Assembly: GCF_051842935.1 (NCBI RefSeq)
Contig: NZ_JBPXRR010000001.1
Span: forward strand, 2,418,001-2,482,000
Reading direction: 5' to 3'
Origin: Pseudalkalibacillus sp051842935
GTDB taxonomy: Bacteria; Bacillota; Bacilli; Bacillales; Fictibacillaceae
DNA length: 64,000 bases
Each line of letters begins with the position of its first letter. Positions within the stretch are counted from its first letter, which is position 1. The notes below the pieces were generated by a model. That model was not told the origin of the DNA. It saw only the letters and a program-made list of their open reading frames with translations, and did no database searches. Position numbers and translations under genes: made by a program. Below, piece after piece: positions 24,662-33,216 of this stretch.

Positions 24662-26044
24662 TTACACTAGATTTTCTGGGTCCAACAAGTCCTCTGCTTC
24701 TTCTTCCGTCAAAATCCCTTGTTCGAGGATCACTTCACGAACGGTTTTGCCTGATCGAAAGCTTTCTTTTGCAACTTCAGCTGCTTTTTCATATCCGATT
24801 TTCGGATTCAGTGCTGTCGCGAGGGCAAGACTCTTTTCCATCAATTCGCTCATGCGCTCTTCATTCGGTTCAATTCCGTTGATGCATCGTTCAGTGAACG
24901 TGTCCATCCCGTTTGAGAGAATGGTAATGGACTGTAGTACGTTGTACCCTATGATTGGCATCATCGGGTTGATCTCCAATTGACTACCGACTCCTGCCGT
25001 TGAAACACAGGTATCATTACCGATGACTTGTGAGCAAATCATATACAGGTTTTCCGGTATGACTGGGTTCACTTTCCCTGGCATGATAGAGGAGCCTGGT
25101 TGAACTGCTGGTAACGTCAGCTCTGCGATGCCGGTTCGTGGCCCTGAGCTGAGCAGTCTGAAATCACTTGAAATCTTGATTAAATGGATGGCTACCTCTT
25201 TTAACGCATGACTGACACGAATCGCCGCTCCTGTATTTTGCATGAAGCTGAACCGGTTTTTCGGCTGTTTGAAATCCAAGCCCGTCGTGTCTGCAATCGC
25301 TTGAATTGCCCGGTCACTATATTCAGGGTGTGAGTTGATGCCTGTTCCGACGGCGTTTCCACCTAAACCGATCTCATAAAGAAACGGCTCTGCCATCTTT
25401 ACAGCGTCATACGCATTCCTGAGACTCTGAGCATATCCTTCAAACGATTGTCCCAATCGCATCGGAACTGCGTCCTGCATATGGGTTCGCCCCGATTTGA
25501 TGTAGGGCTGAAATTCCTGTGCTTTCTTTTCGAGCGCTTCAATCGTTTTTTCGAGCGCTGGATAGAGGTGTCGGTTCAACTCTTCAGCAACCGAGATGTT
25601 GATGGCGACATGAATCGTATCGTTCGTAGATTGTGCCATATTCACATCATCATTCGGATGGACTTTCGTCCAATCCCCTCTTTCGCCACCTAGAAGTTCG
25701 CTCGCACGAGATGCGATGACCTCATTGGCATTCATGTTTTGTGACGTTCCAGCACCGGCCTGATAAGCATCTACGACAAACTCTTCATCCAAGTTCCCTT
25801 CCATCACTTCTTCAGCAGCTTGAATGATGGCATTCGCTTTCTTTTCTTCAAGTTGGCCCGTATCACGATTCGCAACGGCTGCACAACGCTTGATGATCGC
25901 TTGGGCACGTATGAAAGCCCGCGGCAATCGTTGACCGCTGATCGGGAAGTTTTCGACCGCTCGTTGGGTTTGGGCTCCGTAATAAGCATTTGCGGGTACT
26001 TTTATTTCTCCTAGTGTATCTTTTGCAATTCGATAATTTTCCAC
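24662..26044 (-). CDS. Aspartate ammonia-lyase (aspartase/fumarase superfamily)
   Basis: A 460-residue lyase, aspartate to fumarate plus ammonia. The superfamily signature GSSIMPGKVNP lies near residue 315 and is followed by VIPE, as in aspartases; fumarases usually have TQCEA. TKVHPNDDVNMAQSTND and KSGRTHMQDAVP form the other active-site regions. Class II fumarase is the main alternative. The GTG start at 26044 has GGGAGGA nine bases before it; the open frame upstream has no ribosome site. It is monocistronic. Confidence 0.85.
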   Translation of the reverse strand: MENYRIAKDTLGEIKVPANAYYGAQTQRAVENFPISGQRLPRAFIRAQAIIKRCAAVANRDTGQLEEKKANAIIQAAEEVMEGNLDEEFVVDAYQAGAGTSQNMNANEVIASRASELLGGERGDWTKVHPNDDVNMAQSTNDTIHVAINISVAEELNRHLYPALEKTIEALEKKAQEFQPYIKSGRTHMQDAVPMRLGQSFEGYAQSLRNAYDAVKMAEPFLYEIGLGGNAVGTGINSHPEYSDRAIQAIADTTGLDFKQPKNRFSFMQNTGAAIRVSHALKEVAIHLIKISSDFRLLSSGPRTGIAELTLPAVQPGSSIMPGKVNPVIPENLYMICSQVIGNDTCVSTAGVGSQLEINPMMPIIGYNVLQSITILSNGMDTFTERCINGIEPNEERMSELMEKSLALATALNPKIGYEKAAEVAKESFRSGKTVREVILEQGILTEEEAEDLLDPENLV

Positions 26045-26126
26045 GTCTGATATTCCTCCCATCCCTGTTAGTATCGCTACAATCTTATGTTCCACAAATA
26101 CGCAAATTAAAACCCATTTTTCTTCC

Positions 26127-26235
26127 AGTACCAGGTACCGTTTTTCATCCCTTGATACATCTGCATTTTCAGAAAGTGCCTGGTACCGAGCAAGAAACCT
26201 GGTGGGACAGGGCTTCTTAATCGGTGCCAGGCACC
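26127..26235. repeat. GGTACCTGGCACC-type dispersed repeat cluster (copy 3)
   Basis: Three motif copies at about 48-base spacing: AGTACCAGGTACC (26127-26139), AGTGCCTGGTACC (26175-26187) and GGTGCCAGGCACC (26223-26235). It lies between the aspartase gene and the small unknown gene at 26255. Confidence 0.8.
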
Positions 26236-26254
26236 TTTGTGCATGCTATACATC

Positions 26255-26536
26255 TTATCGCCATCGCATGTTCGGATAGTATGGATAACAACGATGTTCT
26301 GGTGGTGGGAATGGATAGACTTTCGCCTTCGGTTTGTTGATCTTTCTGTATTCGGTACGATATCCTGCACGAGCCCTTTCGATGAACGTCTTCTCAGAAA
26401 TGGGTCTCGGAGCAGACCACTCGAGGGATTTCGGATTCATCCACGAGTCATGGGTAATCAGTTCCTTCTTATAGTAATACCTGTTGCCGCTTGGATATTC
26501 TTCACAAATGTATATGACAGTTTGACGAGAATGCAT
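26255..26536 (-). CDS. Small protein of unknown function
   Basis: A 93-residue protein I do not recognise. It has an excellent ribosome site (TTGGAGGT, five bases before ATG), which supports it being real. It is Tyr/Pro/Arg-rich and basic. The C-terminus is unusual (YPFPPPEHRCYPYYPNMRWR), reminiscent of small spore-coat or surface proteins. There is no TM segment or signal peptide. It stands alone between repeat copy 3 and another small gene on the same strand. Confidence 0.65.
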   Translation of the reverse strand: MHSRQTVIYICEEYPSGNRYYYKKELITHDSWMNPKSLEWSAPRPISEKTFIERARAGYRTEYRKINKPKAKVYPFPPPEHRCYPYYPNMRWR

Positions 26537-26665
26537 AGTCTACCTCCAATAGTATTCGGAATATGTAACAGTTTACCCAAATTTTATGAAAAACAGTATT
26601 CAGGCTCACTTTTCTTCAGACTTATCCTTCAGGCGAACGCCCGCTTGTACGATTTTCATATGACC

Positions 26666-26702
26666 TAAAGAAAAGAGCTTGAATGTAAGCCAAGCCCTTT
26701 CT
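26666..26702 (-). terminator. Terminator after the small repeat-containing membrane protein gene
   Basis: On the minus strand AAAGGGCTTG pairs with CAAGCTCTTT (one G-U), followed by TCTTT. Confidence 0.8.
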
Positions 26703-26717
26703 TTAAAGTCAAATCGA

Positions 26718-27107
26718 CTAACGCCAGTAACAGGACCACCACCAGAATCCTCCAATGATCAACAGGATAAAGATGATAATCACGACAGCCCAAATCCAAC
26801 CATATCCAAATCCTCCATAGAAAGGATATGGATATCCTCCGAACCCACCATAAGGTGATGCATTATATGGACTTTGTGCACCCGCGACCAAAGATGGCGC
26901 TTGTGCTCCAGCTACTTGACCCACAGGCATGCAATAAAGCAAATTCGCTTGTGGTTGCTGCTGGGTTTGGGCACCTGCCACTTGTGAAGGTGCTTGAGCA
27001 GGTGGACAAGGCGGGTATGGTTTTGGATAGCAGCCAGGTCTGTCGGCATCAGAAAAATCGGCATTCGCTTCAAAATCGAACTCTTCGTTATCGTAGTACT
27101 GAGGCAT
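26718..27107 (-). CDS. Small tail-anchored protein with VAGAQ repeats, possibly spore-associated
   Basis: A 129-residue protein. It has an acidic N-terminus (YYDNEEFDFEANADFSDADR) and a Pro/Gln-rich middle with three repeats of the type QVAGAQ (near residues 46, 69 and 78). A Gly/Tyr/Pro-rich stretch follows, and then one C-terminal TM helix (WIWAVVIIIFILLIIGGFWW). The tail resembles YjcZ-type sporulation peptides. ATG 27107 is nine bases after GGAGG. The function is unknown; spore coat or membrane localisation is an inference from composition. Confidence 0.7.
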   Translation of the reverse strand: MPQYYDNEEFDFEANADFSDADRPGCYPKPYPPCPPAQAPSQVAGAQTQQQPQANLLYCMPVGQVAGAQAPSLVAGAQSPYNASPYGGFGGYPYPFYGGFGYGWIWAVVIIIFILLIIGGFWWWSCYWR

Positions 27108-27315
27108 TCCCCTAAACCTCCTTATCATTCTTCATAATAAAATATGTACCAACATCCAAAAACGGAAGAGGGGTATTAGCGGAAATGCGCCCTTTTTTGT
27201 CAGGAATTTACTACATGCCATAAATCACAGTGGGAAATCCTAATAACGAAGACCATGGACAAGCAAGCGTAGATATAGTCCGTTCAAATTCAGACAAAAG
27301 GGGAGTGATGGGTCG

Positions 27316-28170
27316 ATGGCGATGACAACCACCATGATTCAAGAAATGAATCCTGCAAAAGAATTGATACTGCAGAATACGAAACTTTACTACGAACATT
27401 ACCCACATCCTAATCCTAACGCGCCTGTCATGATTATGATTCATGGGTTCTTGAGTTCATGTTTCAGCTTCAGAAAGCTCATCCCTGAGCTGAAAAATCG
27501 TTTCCATATTTACGCTGTAGACTTACCTGGCTTCGGAAAAAGTGAAAAGTCGAGAACATTCCATTATTCGCTTAAAAATTACGGTCAACTCATCGTCGAT
27601 TTCATTCAGCATTTACAACTGTTCAACACATATGTAATCGGACATTCCATGGGCGGGCAAGTGGCGATGCATGCAGCACGAATCGCACCTGATAAGATTG
27701 CAAAACTGATCCTCCTCGGTAGTTCCGGTTACTTGAAAAGACCTAGTTCTTTCATTGTTCGCTGTTCTTATTTACCCTTCTTCGTACATGTCATACGGCG
27801 ATGGGTCGGAAAAAAGGGCGTGCGGGATAATCTTCTCACAGTCGTTCATAATCCAAAATTGATTGATGACGAACTGATCCAAGGTTATGCCCAGCCATTT
27901 ACGGACCACAACATCTTCCACTCACTCATTCGCGTATTAAGACATCGAGAAGGAGATATGTTGCCGGACGAATTGAAGGAAGTTCAGTCTCCCGTTCTGC
28001 TCCTTTGGGGCAAACATGATCGAGTCATCCCTCCTTCAGTAGGAGAACGCATGGTCAAGGACTTGCCTAATGCAAAATTGAAAGTACACGATGATGCTGG
28101 TCATCTTCTTCCAGAAGAAATCCCGATGGAAGTCAGCGAAGAAATCTGTTCCTTTCTCGATATGAATTAG
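27316..28170 (+). CDS. Alpha/beta-fold hydrolase
   Basis: A 284-residue protein with a complete catalytic triad: nucleophile Ser in GHSMGGQVAM near residue 114, Asp in LLWGKHDRVIPP near 237, and His in DDAGHLLPEE near 264. The oxyanion region is MIHGFLSSCFSFR. It is cytosolic with no signal peptide, and the substrate is unknown (esterase, haloalkane or C-C hydrolase types look alike). GGGGAG precedes the ATG by ten bases; a second in-frame ATG two codons later is equally possible. It is a single gene with its own terminator. Confidence 0.85.
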   Translation: MAMTTTMIQEMNPAKELILQNTKLYYEHYPHPNPNAPVMIMIHGFLSSCFSFRKLIPELKNRFHIYAVDLPGFGKSEKSRTFHYSLKNYGQLIVDFIQHLQLFNTYVIGHSMGGQVAMHAARIAPDKIAKLILLGSSGYLKRPSSFIVRCSYLPFFVHVIRRWVGKKGVRDNLLTVVHNPKLIDDELIQGYAQPFTDHNIFHSLIRVLRHREGDMLPDELKEVQSPVLLLWGKHDRVIPPSVGERMVKDLPNAKLKVHDDAGHLLPEEIPMEVSEEICSFLDMN

Positions 28171-28216
28171 AAAGTGTTTGTCCGCCTTTTGAAACAGGTG
28201 ACAAACACTTTTTTTA
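28171..28216 (+). terminator. Terminator after the alpha/beta hydrolase gene
   Basis: AAAGTGTTTGTC pairs with GACAAACACTTT, followed by TTTTT. It starts at the base after the stop codon. Confidence 0.92.
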
Positions 28217-28403
28217 ATGCGTTTTACTTAAGAATTGTTGCTATTGATCCAGTGTGAATATTCTCCTAATCCATATTGAATCATTTCAGATACTCCATTT
28301 GACTTAATTTCGACAACAAGTTCGAAAGTCTGACTTAATTCGCTAAAACTAGATATGGAATCAGCGACAAAAGGGGACTATTATAGTGGTAAGGGGGTTG
28401 TTT

Positions 28404-29579
28404 ATGAAGAAAGTCTTATTTATTTCACTCTTTGTCGTCCTATTCAGTTTTGTCTTTGTATTTATGTTGAATTATACGTTTTCTCCAGAAAATCAAACCG
28501 TACAAGATCCAAAAGAATCCCCGAAAGTTGAAAATACAAAGATCGAGGCTGCCAAACCGAACCCACCCGCAGAACCGGAAACGGTGACTACAAGTGCTAC
28601 GTTGCGTGCTGTTGGTGATATTTTGATCCATGCCCGTGTTTATGATAAAGCCTTAACAGGACCTCAACAATATGATTTTACTCCGATGCTTGAAAATGTG
28701 AAACCCTTTCTAGAAGGGGCTGACATTACGATTGCCAATCAAGAAACCATGATTGGCGGTACGGAAATTGGATTGTCTACTTACCCACAATTCAACAGTC
28801 CGGTCGAAATCGGAACTGCATTGAAGGAAGCCGGAGTCGACCTCGTTACGATTGCCAATAACCACACACTCGATCGTGGTGAAAAGGCGATCATGAATGC
28901 GCTCGATCACTGGGATGCCATCAGTATGGAATACACTGGCTCCTATCGTTCAGAAGAGGACCGCTCTGAAATTCGGATTCTCGAAAGAAATGATATCGAG
29001 TTCTCATTCCTGAGCTACACCTATGGGACGAACGGGATTCCTGTCCCTGAATCGAAACCTCACCTCGTCAACTTGATCGATGCCGATCTGATTAAGACTG
29101 AAGTGGAAAAGGCGAAGCAGCAATCCGATGTCGTCGTATTAAGCCTTCACTTCGGAACAGAATATGAACGATTGCCGAATGAACAACAAAAATACTTGGC
29201 CCATGAAGCCGCATCAGCAGGGGCAGACATCATCATTGGACACCATCCACATGTCCTGCAGCCGCCAGAATGGATCGAAAGACCTGACGGTAAAAAAACG
29301 TTCGTCATCTACTCCCTCGGAAACTTTTTATCAGGACAAAAATGGGATTACAAGGATATTGGCGGCATAGTTGAAGTAGGCGTCACCAAGGTCGTAAAAG
29401 GGGAAGAAGAAACGATCACGGTTGAGAAGCCTGCCTTCTTACCGACATATGTGGACCGCAATTACATCGTCCGCCCAATGTATCAGTTAGAGGACAAGCA
29501 GAAGGAATACGAAGAAACGAAACAACATATGTCCCGCTGGATTAAGGACCTAGAATTCATCGAAACACCTGAACGGTAA
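28404..29579 (+). CDS. CapA/PgsA-family metallophosphatase-like surface protein
   Basis: A 391-residue protein with an N-terminal signal anchor (about 5-25) and a Pro/Glu-rich linker. A CapA domain from about residue 70 follows: AVGDILIHARVYDKA, ANQETMIGG, TIANNHTLDRG, LHFGTEYERLPNEQQK, GADIIIGHHPHVLQP and IYSLGNFLSG. These carry the metal ligands of the calcineurin-like fold. Relatives act in poly-gamma-glutamate capsule export (PgsA), but the companion genes pgsB and pgsC are absent here. ATG 28404 follows AAGGGGG by six bases. Confidence 0.88.
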   Translation: MKKVLFISLFVVLFSFVFVFMLNYTFSPENQTVQDPKESPKVENTKIEAAKPNPPAEPETVTTSATLRAVGDILIHARVYDKALTGPQQYDFTPMLENVKPFLEGADITIANQETMIGGTEIGLSTYPQFNSPVEIGTALKEAGVDLVTIANNHTLDRGEKAIMNALDHWDAISMEYTGSYRSEEDRSEIRILERNDIEFSFLSYTYGTNGIPVPESKPHLVNLIDADLIKTEVEKAKQQSDVVVLSLHFGTEYERLPNEQQKYLAHEAASAGADIIIGHHPHVLQPPEWIERPDGKKTFVIYSLGNFLSGQKWDYKDIGGIVEVGVTKVVKGEEETITVEKPAFLPTYVDRNYIVRPMYQLEDKQKEYEETKQHMSRWIKDLEFIETPER

Positions 29580-29611
29580 AAGGAGACGCCATGTATGTGG
29601 CATCTCCTTTT
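29578..29611. terminator. Bidirectional terminator between capA-like and ArsR-like genes
   Basis: AAAAGGAGACGCCA pairs with TGGCATCTCCTTTT. Confidence 0.88.
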
Positions 29612-29614
29612 GAT

Positions 29615-30418
29615 TTACCCTTTCTCTGGGCGCTTGCCCGATTCGACGTACTCTTTCAGGAACTGTCCGAGTAATTCCTGCCAACCGCCATCATGGGCAT
29701 CACGCCATTGGGGATCGAGTAATCCATACGCATGATGAGACAGCTTCAGCACGGTCTGATCTCCTTTTTCCTCCAAGGAATACGTATAGGCACTGTTCAC
29801 AGCCCCTCTCATGCCAAGAAGTCCATTCATCCGAATTTCTTCTGGTGCTTTGATATACGTGACGACACCCCATAGGGCACCTTCACCATCTCCCCACGAC
29901 TCCAGGAATTGGCCGCCGACTTTAGGCTCAAAGGAAAGTGTAGAGCCTTGATCTCCATTCAGTCGATACGCCCACCAGTCATTGATATCTTCTGTGAGCG
30001 CTTTGAACACTTTATCCCGGGTTGCGTTAATCGTGATCTCTTGTTCGATTTGAAATGAATCCTGCTTTAATCCATTCTCCATCTCTTCATGCCTCCCTAC
30101 CGATTGTTCGGCTTTTTCTTTTAACGATAAAAGAGAGTGTGCATCTTGATCCTCGTATTTATTCACCCATCGGTTGTACATTTCTCTCAATGGCACAGCG
30201 TTCAAATAATTCAAGCGGACACGTCCGACTCTACGGATCGTGATCAAGTTGGCACTCTCGAGCATTCCAAGGTGTTTCATAACCGCATAGCGGGTCACAT
30301 CCGGAAACCTTTCATTCAGGTCGCCCGTTGACATCGGACCGTTGATTAGTGCGTCCAATATCTGTCTCCTGATCGGGTGACTCAATGCTTTGAACGTAGT
30401 GGATAAATCATCAACCAT
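29615..30418 (-). CDS. ArsR-type HTH fused to an SRPBCC (AHSA1) domain
   Basis: About 267 residues. The N-terminal winged helix spans about 1-95: FKALSHPIRRQILDAL, then STGDLNERFPDVTRYAVMKHLGML, typical of ArsR regulators without the metal-binding CxC. The C-terminal SRPBCC/AHSA1-like domain, about 125-260, includes FKALTEDINDWWAYR, FEPKVGGQFLESWGDGEG and WQELLGQFLKEYVESG. The start is ambiguous: the strong GGGAGG region lies 17 bases before this ATG, and a TTG 15 bases upstream may be used. A small-molecule-responsive repressor is inferred. Confidence 0.8.
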   Translation of the reverse strand: MVDDLSTTFKALSHPIRRQILDALINGPMSTGDLNERFPDVTRYAVMKHLGMLESANLITIRRVGRVRLNYLNAVPLREMYNRWVNKYEDQDAHSLLSLKEKAEQSVGRHEEMENGLKQDSFQIEQEITINATRDKVFKALTEDINDWWAYRLNGDQGSTLSFEPKVGGQFLESWGDGEGALWGVVTYIKAPEEIRMNGLLGMRGAVNSAYTYSLEEKGDQTVLKLSHHAYGLLDPQWRDAHDGGWQELLGQFLKEYVESGKRPEKG

Positions 30419-30496
30419 TTCAGCGATGACCAACACCTCCCCCCTTTTTATGTGACAAAATCGTAACATTAATTCAGATGCCCGGTCAACTTTCAA

Positions 30497-30526
30497 AAGA
30501 AAAACCACATGAAAGAATCATGTGGT
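30497..30526 (-). terminator. Terminator overlapping the stop codon of the next gene
   Basis: ACCACATGA-TTCTT-TCATGTGGT with a T-rich tail on the minus strand. The stem contains the stop codon of the gene at 30518. Confidence 0.85.
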
Positions 30527-30985
30527 CGGGATTTGTCTGAGGTCTTCCAGGCTTTCCATGAATACCTTCTTGTCGCCTTCTTTCGCAATCGCTTCTCCTG
30601 CAGCAACCGCTTTTTCCAGGTTCTCTTCGAACTGTTTCCTGTCCTGTGTAAGTGAGTAACCACGAGCCATCGCTTCATACGCGAACGCGAGATCGAAATC
30701 GACGATATCGTTTGCCAAACAGTAATCCAATGATTTCTCGGCATGATACAACGCTCTTTCTGAGCTGCCGACGGTGGCATACACTCGAGAAATTTGCCAC
30801 TCTCCTCTTGCGAAGTTCAGCTCGTTTCCGACGATTCCCCAGTGATATCTAGACGCATGCGCTGCATGAATCATTTCGAGTTCTTCATCGTCTGTCCGAT
30901 CCTTTTTCTCCATCAGATCCCATACATGATTAAACAGGTCGACCGCTATTTTTCGGTGAAACGTATGTAACTCTTTCGAATCCAT
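30518..30985 (-). CDS. TPR-like helical protein of unknown function
   Basis: A 155-residue, mainly helical protein. WQISRVYATVGSSERALYHAEKSLDYC and AFAYEAMARGYSLTQDRKQFEENLEKAV read like two tetratricopeptide-type helix pairs. The N-terminus includes HAAHASRYHWGIVGNELNFARGEW, seen in a conserved hypothetical family. It is cytosolic. AAAGGAGGAATAAG precedes the ATG. It lies 12 bases after yuiH on the same strand, so the two are probably co-transcribed; the link is unexplained. Confidence 0.75.
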   Translation of the reverse strand: MDSKELHTFHRKIAVDLFNHVWDLMEKKDRTDDEELEMIHAAHASRYHWGIVGNELNFARGEWQISRVYATVGSSERALYHAEKSLDYCLANDIVDFDLAFAYEAMARGYSLTQDRKQFEENLEKAVAAGEAIAKEGDKKVFMESLEDLRQIPTT

Positions 30986-30997
30986 CTTATTCCTCCT

Positions 30998-31594
30998 TTA
31001 ATCCCAGCTGAATCGTTCTTCCTTCCATGGACGACCGACCATATGATAGCCATTACGCTCCCAAAATCCTGGCTTGTTATCGGTAAGGAACTCTATTCCC
31101 CGCACCCATTTGGCACTTTTCCAAAAATAGAGATGCGGAACGACTGCCCTGAGTGGAAAACCATGCTCTGGTGTAAGGGTGTCTCCATCATGACTATGGG
31201 CAAGCATACTCGTATCCATCATGAAGTCCTCCATCGGCAAATTGGTCGTCCAACCTTCTTCAGCATGTATAATGACATATTTCGCCTCAGGCAGTACGTT
31301 CACCTTCTTTAAAATCTCCTGTGTTGCGATTCCTTGCCATCGGTTATCGAGCTTCGACCAACCTGTAACACAATGGATATCGTTCTTCAGTTCAGTTTGA
31401 GGCAGGTCCATGATTTCGTCATAGGTGAGACGCACTTCCTCCTCCACATGACCGAACAATCTCAGATCCCATTTGTTCAAGTCCTCATAATACGGAACAT
31501 TGCCGTAATGGAGCACCGGCCATTTTTTCGTGACGACCTGGTTCGGAGGCACTCGCTCTGACACTTTTTCCGACTTTTCTTTTCCAAAATACAT
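30998..31594 (-). CDS. yuiH: Molybdopterin-dependent oxidoreductase, sulfite-oxidase fold (YuiH)
   Basis: A 198-residue protein with the single molybdopterin-binding domain of the sulfite oxidase/YedY family. The Mo-ligand cysteine lies in DIHCVTGWSKLDNRWQG near residue 95; PLRAVVPHLYFWKSAKWVRGIEF is the other conserved stretch. The C-terminus is GFWERNGYH. No twin-arginine signal is present, so it is probably cytosolic. Physiological substrate unknown. In B. subtilis yuiH is likewise near yuiF. Confidence 0.88.
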   Translation of the reverse strand: MYFGKEKSEKVSERVPPNQVVTKKWPVLHYGNVPYYEDLNKWDLRLFGHVEEEVRLTYDEIMDLPQTELKNDIHCVTGWSKLDNRWQGIATQEILKKVNVLPEAKYVIIHAEEGWTTNLPMEDFMMDTSMLAHSHDGDTLTPEHGFPLRAVVPHLYFWKSAKWVRGIEFLTDNKPGFWERNGYHMVGRPWKEERFSWD

Positions 31595-31663
31595 GAGGGT
31601 TTCGCCTCTTTCCGTCGATGTTTTTCGATTCTTTTATATTAGTCTACCCTTCTTTTACTTATG

Positions 31664-31696
31664 AAAAAAGACCTCTTTCCAAGTGAAAGAGGTCTT
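31664..31696 (-). terminator. Terminator after yuiF
   Basis: AAGACCTCTTTC-ACTTG-GAAAGAGGTCTT followed by TTTT on the minus strand. Confidence 0.92.
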
Positions 31697-31712
31697 ACAG
31701 TACTATCGGTCT

Positions 31713-33035
31713 TTACAGGAGGATCGTAGCAATCCAACCGAAGAGGATGAGCGGGATGTTGTAGTGCAAGAATGTCGGCACACACGTATCCCAGATGTGA
31801 TTGTGTTGCCCATCCGCGTTCAAGCCGGCAGTCGGTCCGAGCGTACTATCTGAAGCGGGGGACCCAGCGTCACCAAGTGCGCCAGCCGTTCCAACAAGTG
31901 CGACGATCGCAAGCGGACTGAATCCAAGCTCCTGAGCGAGCGGCACGAAGATTGTCGCGATGATCGGAATCGTCGCAAAGGACGACCCGATTCCCATCGT
32001 GACAAGCAACCCGACAATCAACATCATCAGCGCTGCCAGCACTTGATTCCCATCAAACAGTCCAGAAGTCTGCTTCACAAGGACTTCTATGTCTCCTGTT
32101 TGTCTCATCACTTCAGCAAACCCAGCAGCTGTAATCATGACGAAACCGATGAACGCCATCATCTTCATGCCGTCTGTGAAGATGAGATCGGATTCTTTTA
32201 TAGAGAAAGAACCCGTCAAAAAGAGGACGACAATTCCGGATAGCGCCCCGAGAATCATAGATTCCGTCAAGACCTGTACAACGACGGTCACGATGATTGC
32301 GATGACTGAAAATGTAATGGAACGAGCAGTGAATGTAGATGGGATGGTCTCACTCTCACTCGCAATGTCCTTATTTTCATACGTACGCGGTTTTCGATAA
32401 GATACGAAAAGCGCAATCAGCAAGCCGATGACCATACCTACGACCGGTAACGCCATCGCTTGCGGAATCATCGCCATATCAATCGTCAACCCACTCTTCT
32501 CCATTTCCTTTTGGATGATCTGATGGAAAATGAGACCGAATCCGACGGGAAGCAAGATGTAAGGTGCAGTCAACCCGAATGTGATGGATGAGGCCAATGC
32601 TCTTCGGTCCATTCTCAGTTCATTGAAAATCAACAACAACGGTGGAATCAAAATCGGAATGAATGCGATATGGATCGGAATCAAGTTTTGCGAAAAGATT
32701 GAGATTGTCACGATGATGAATAGTAACAGAGCTTTTGAAAGCGCTTGTCTTTTCGTATCTCCCTGTTTTTTCGTCATTTTCAAGGCACCTGACACGAGTA
32801 GTTCAGGTAGACCTGTTTTCGATAGACCTAATGCGAATGCACCGAGCAATGCATAGCTCAGAGCAATCGTAGCGTTATTCCCTAATCCTTCAGTAAAAAC
32901 GGTAATCGTTTCATTCAAGCCCAGTCCACCGACCAATCCCCCAGTCAATGCACCGATAGCAAGGGCCAAAACGACTTGTACTCGCAACAAGCTTAAGAGC
33001 AGCATGACAAGTACAGCAATGACAACAGCGTTCAT
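31713..33035 (-). CDS. yuiF: NhaC/arsenical-pump-type membrane transporter (YuiF)
   Basis: A 440-residue transporter with about eleven TM helices, annotated in relatives as a Na+/H+ antiporter-family or amino acid transporter. TMGIGSSFATIPIIATIFVPLA and VGTAGALGDAGSPASDSTLGPTAGLN are the conserved re-entrant loops. Substrate not established. ATG 33035 is seven bases after GGAGGT; the open frame upstream is discarded. It lies between yuiH and the pepA gene, as in B. subtilis. Confidence 0.85.
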   Translation of the reverse strand: MNAVVIAVLVMLLLSLLRVQVVLALAIGALTGGLVGGLGLNETITVFTEGLGNNATIALSYALLGAFALGLSKTGLPELLVSGALKMTKKQGDTKRQALSKALLLFIIVTISIFSQNLIPIHIAFIPILIPPLLLIFNELRMDRRALASSITFGLTAPYILLPVGFGLIFHQIIQKEMEKSGLTIDMAMIPQAMALPVVGMVIGLLIALFVSYRKPRTYENKDIASESETIPSTFTARSITFSVIAIIVTVVVQVLTESMILGALSGIVVLFLTGSFSIKESDLIFTDGMKMMAFIGFVMITAAGFAEVMRQTGDIEVLVKQTSGLFDGNQVLAALMMLIVGLLVTMGIGSSFATIPIIATIFVPLAQELGFSPLAIVALVGTAGALGDAGSPASDSTLGPTAGLNADGQHNHIWDTCVPTFLHYNIPLILFGWIATILL

Positions 33036-33171
33036 GAAAATGACCTCCAACTACTTTATCTCGATAAATCACTAATGTACTAAATTACGAAAATCAATTT
33101 AACACGATTCCGATAAAGTGTCAATCACATGATCCTATAAAGTTTCTTTTACCGATATTTGTATGGAAGTA

Positions 33172-33206
33172 CAAAAAACCCCTTCCGACTGTAGTCGGAA
33201 GGGTTG
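33172..33206 (-). terminator. Terminator after the leucyl aminopeptidase gene
   Basis: AACCCTTCCGACT pairs with AGTCGGAAGGGGTT, followed by TTTT. Confidence 0.93.
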
Positions 33207-33216
33207 GTTAAGCTAT

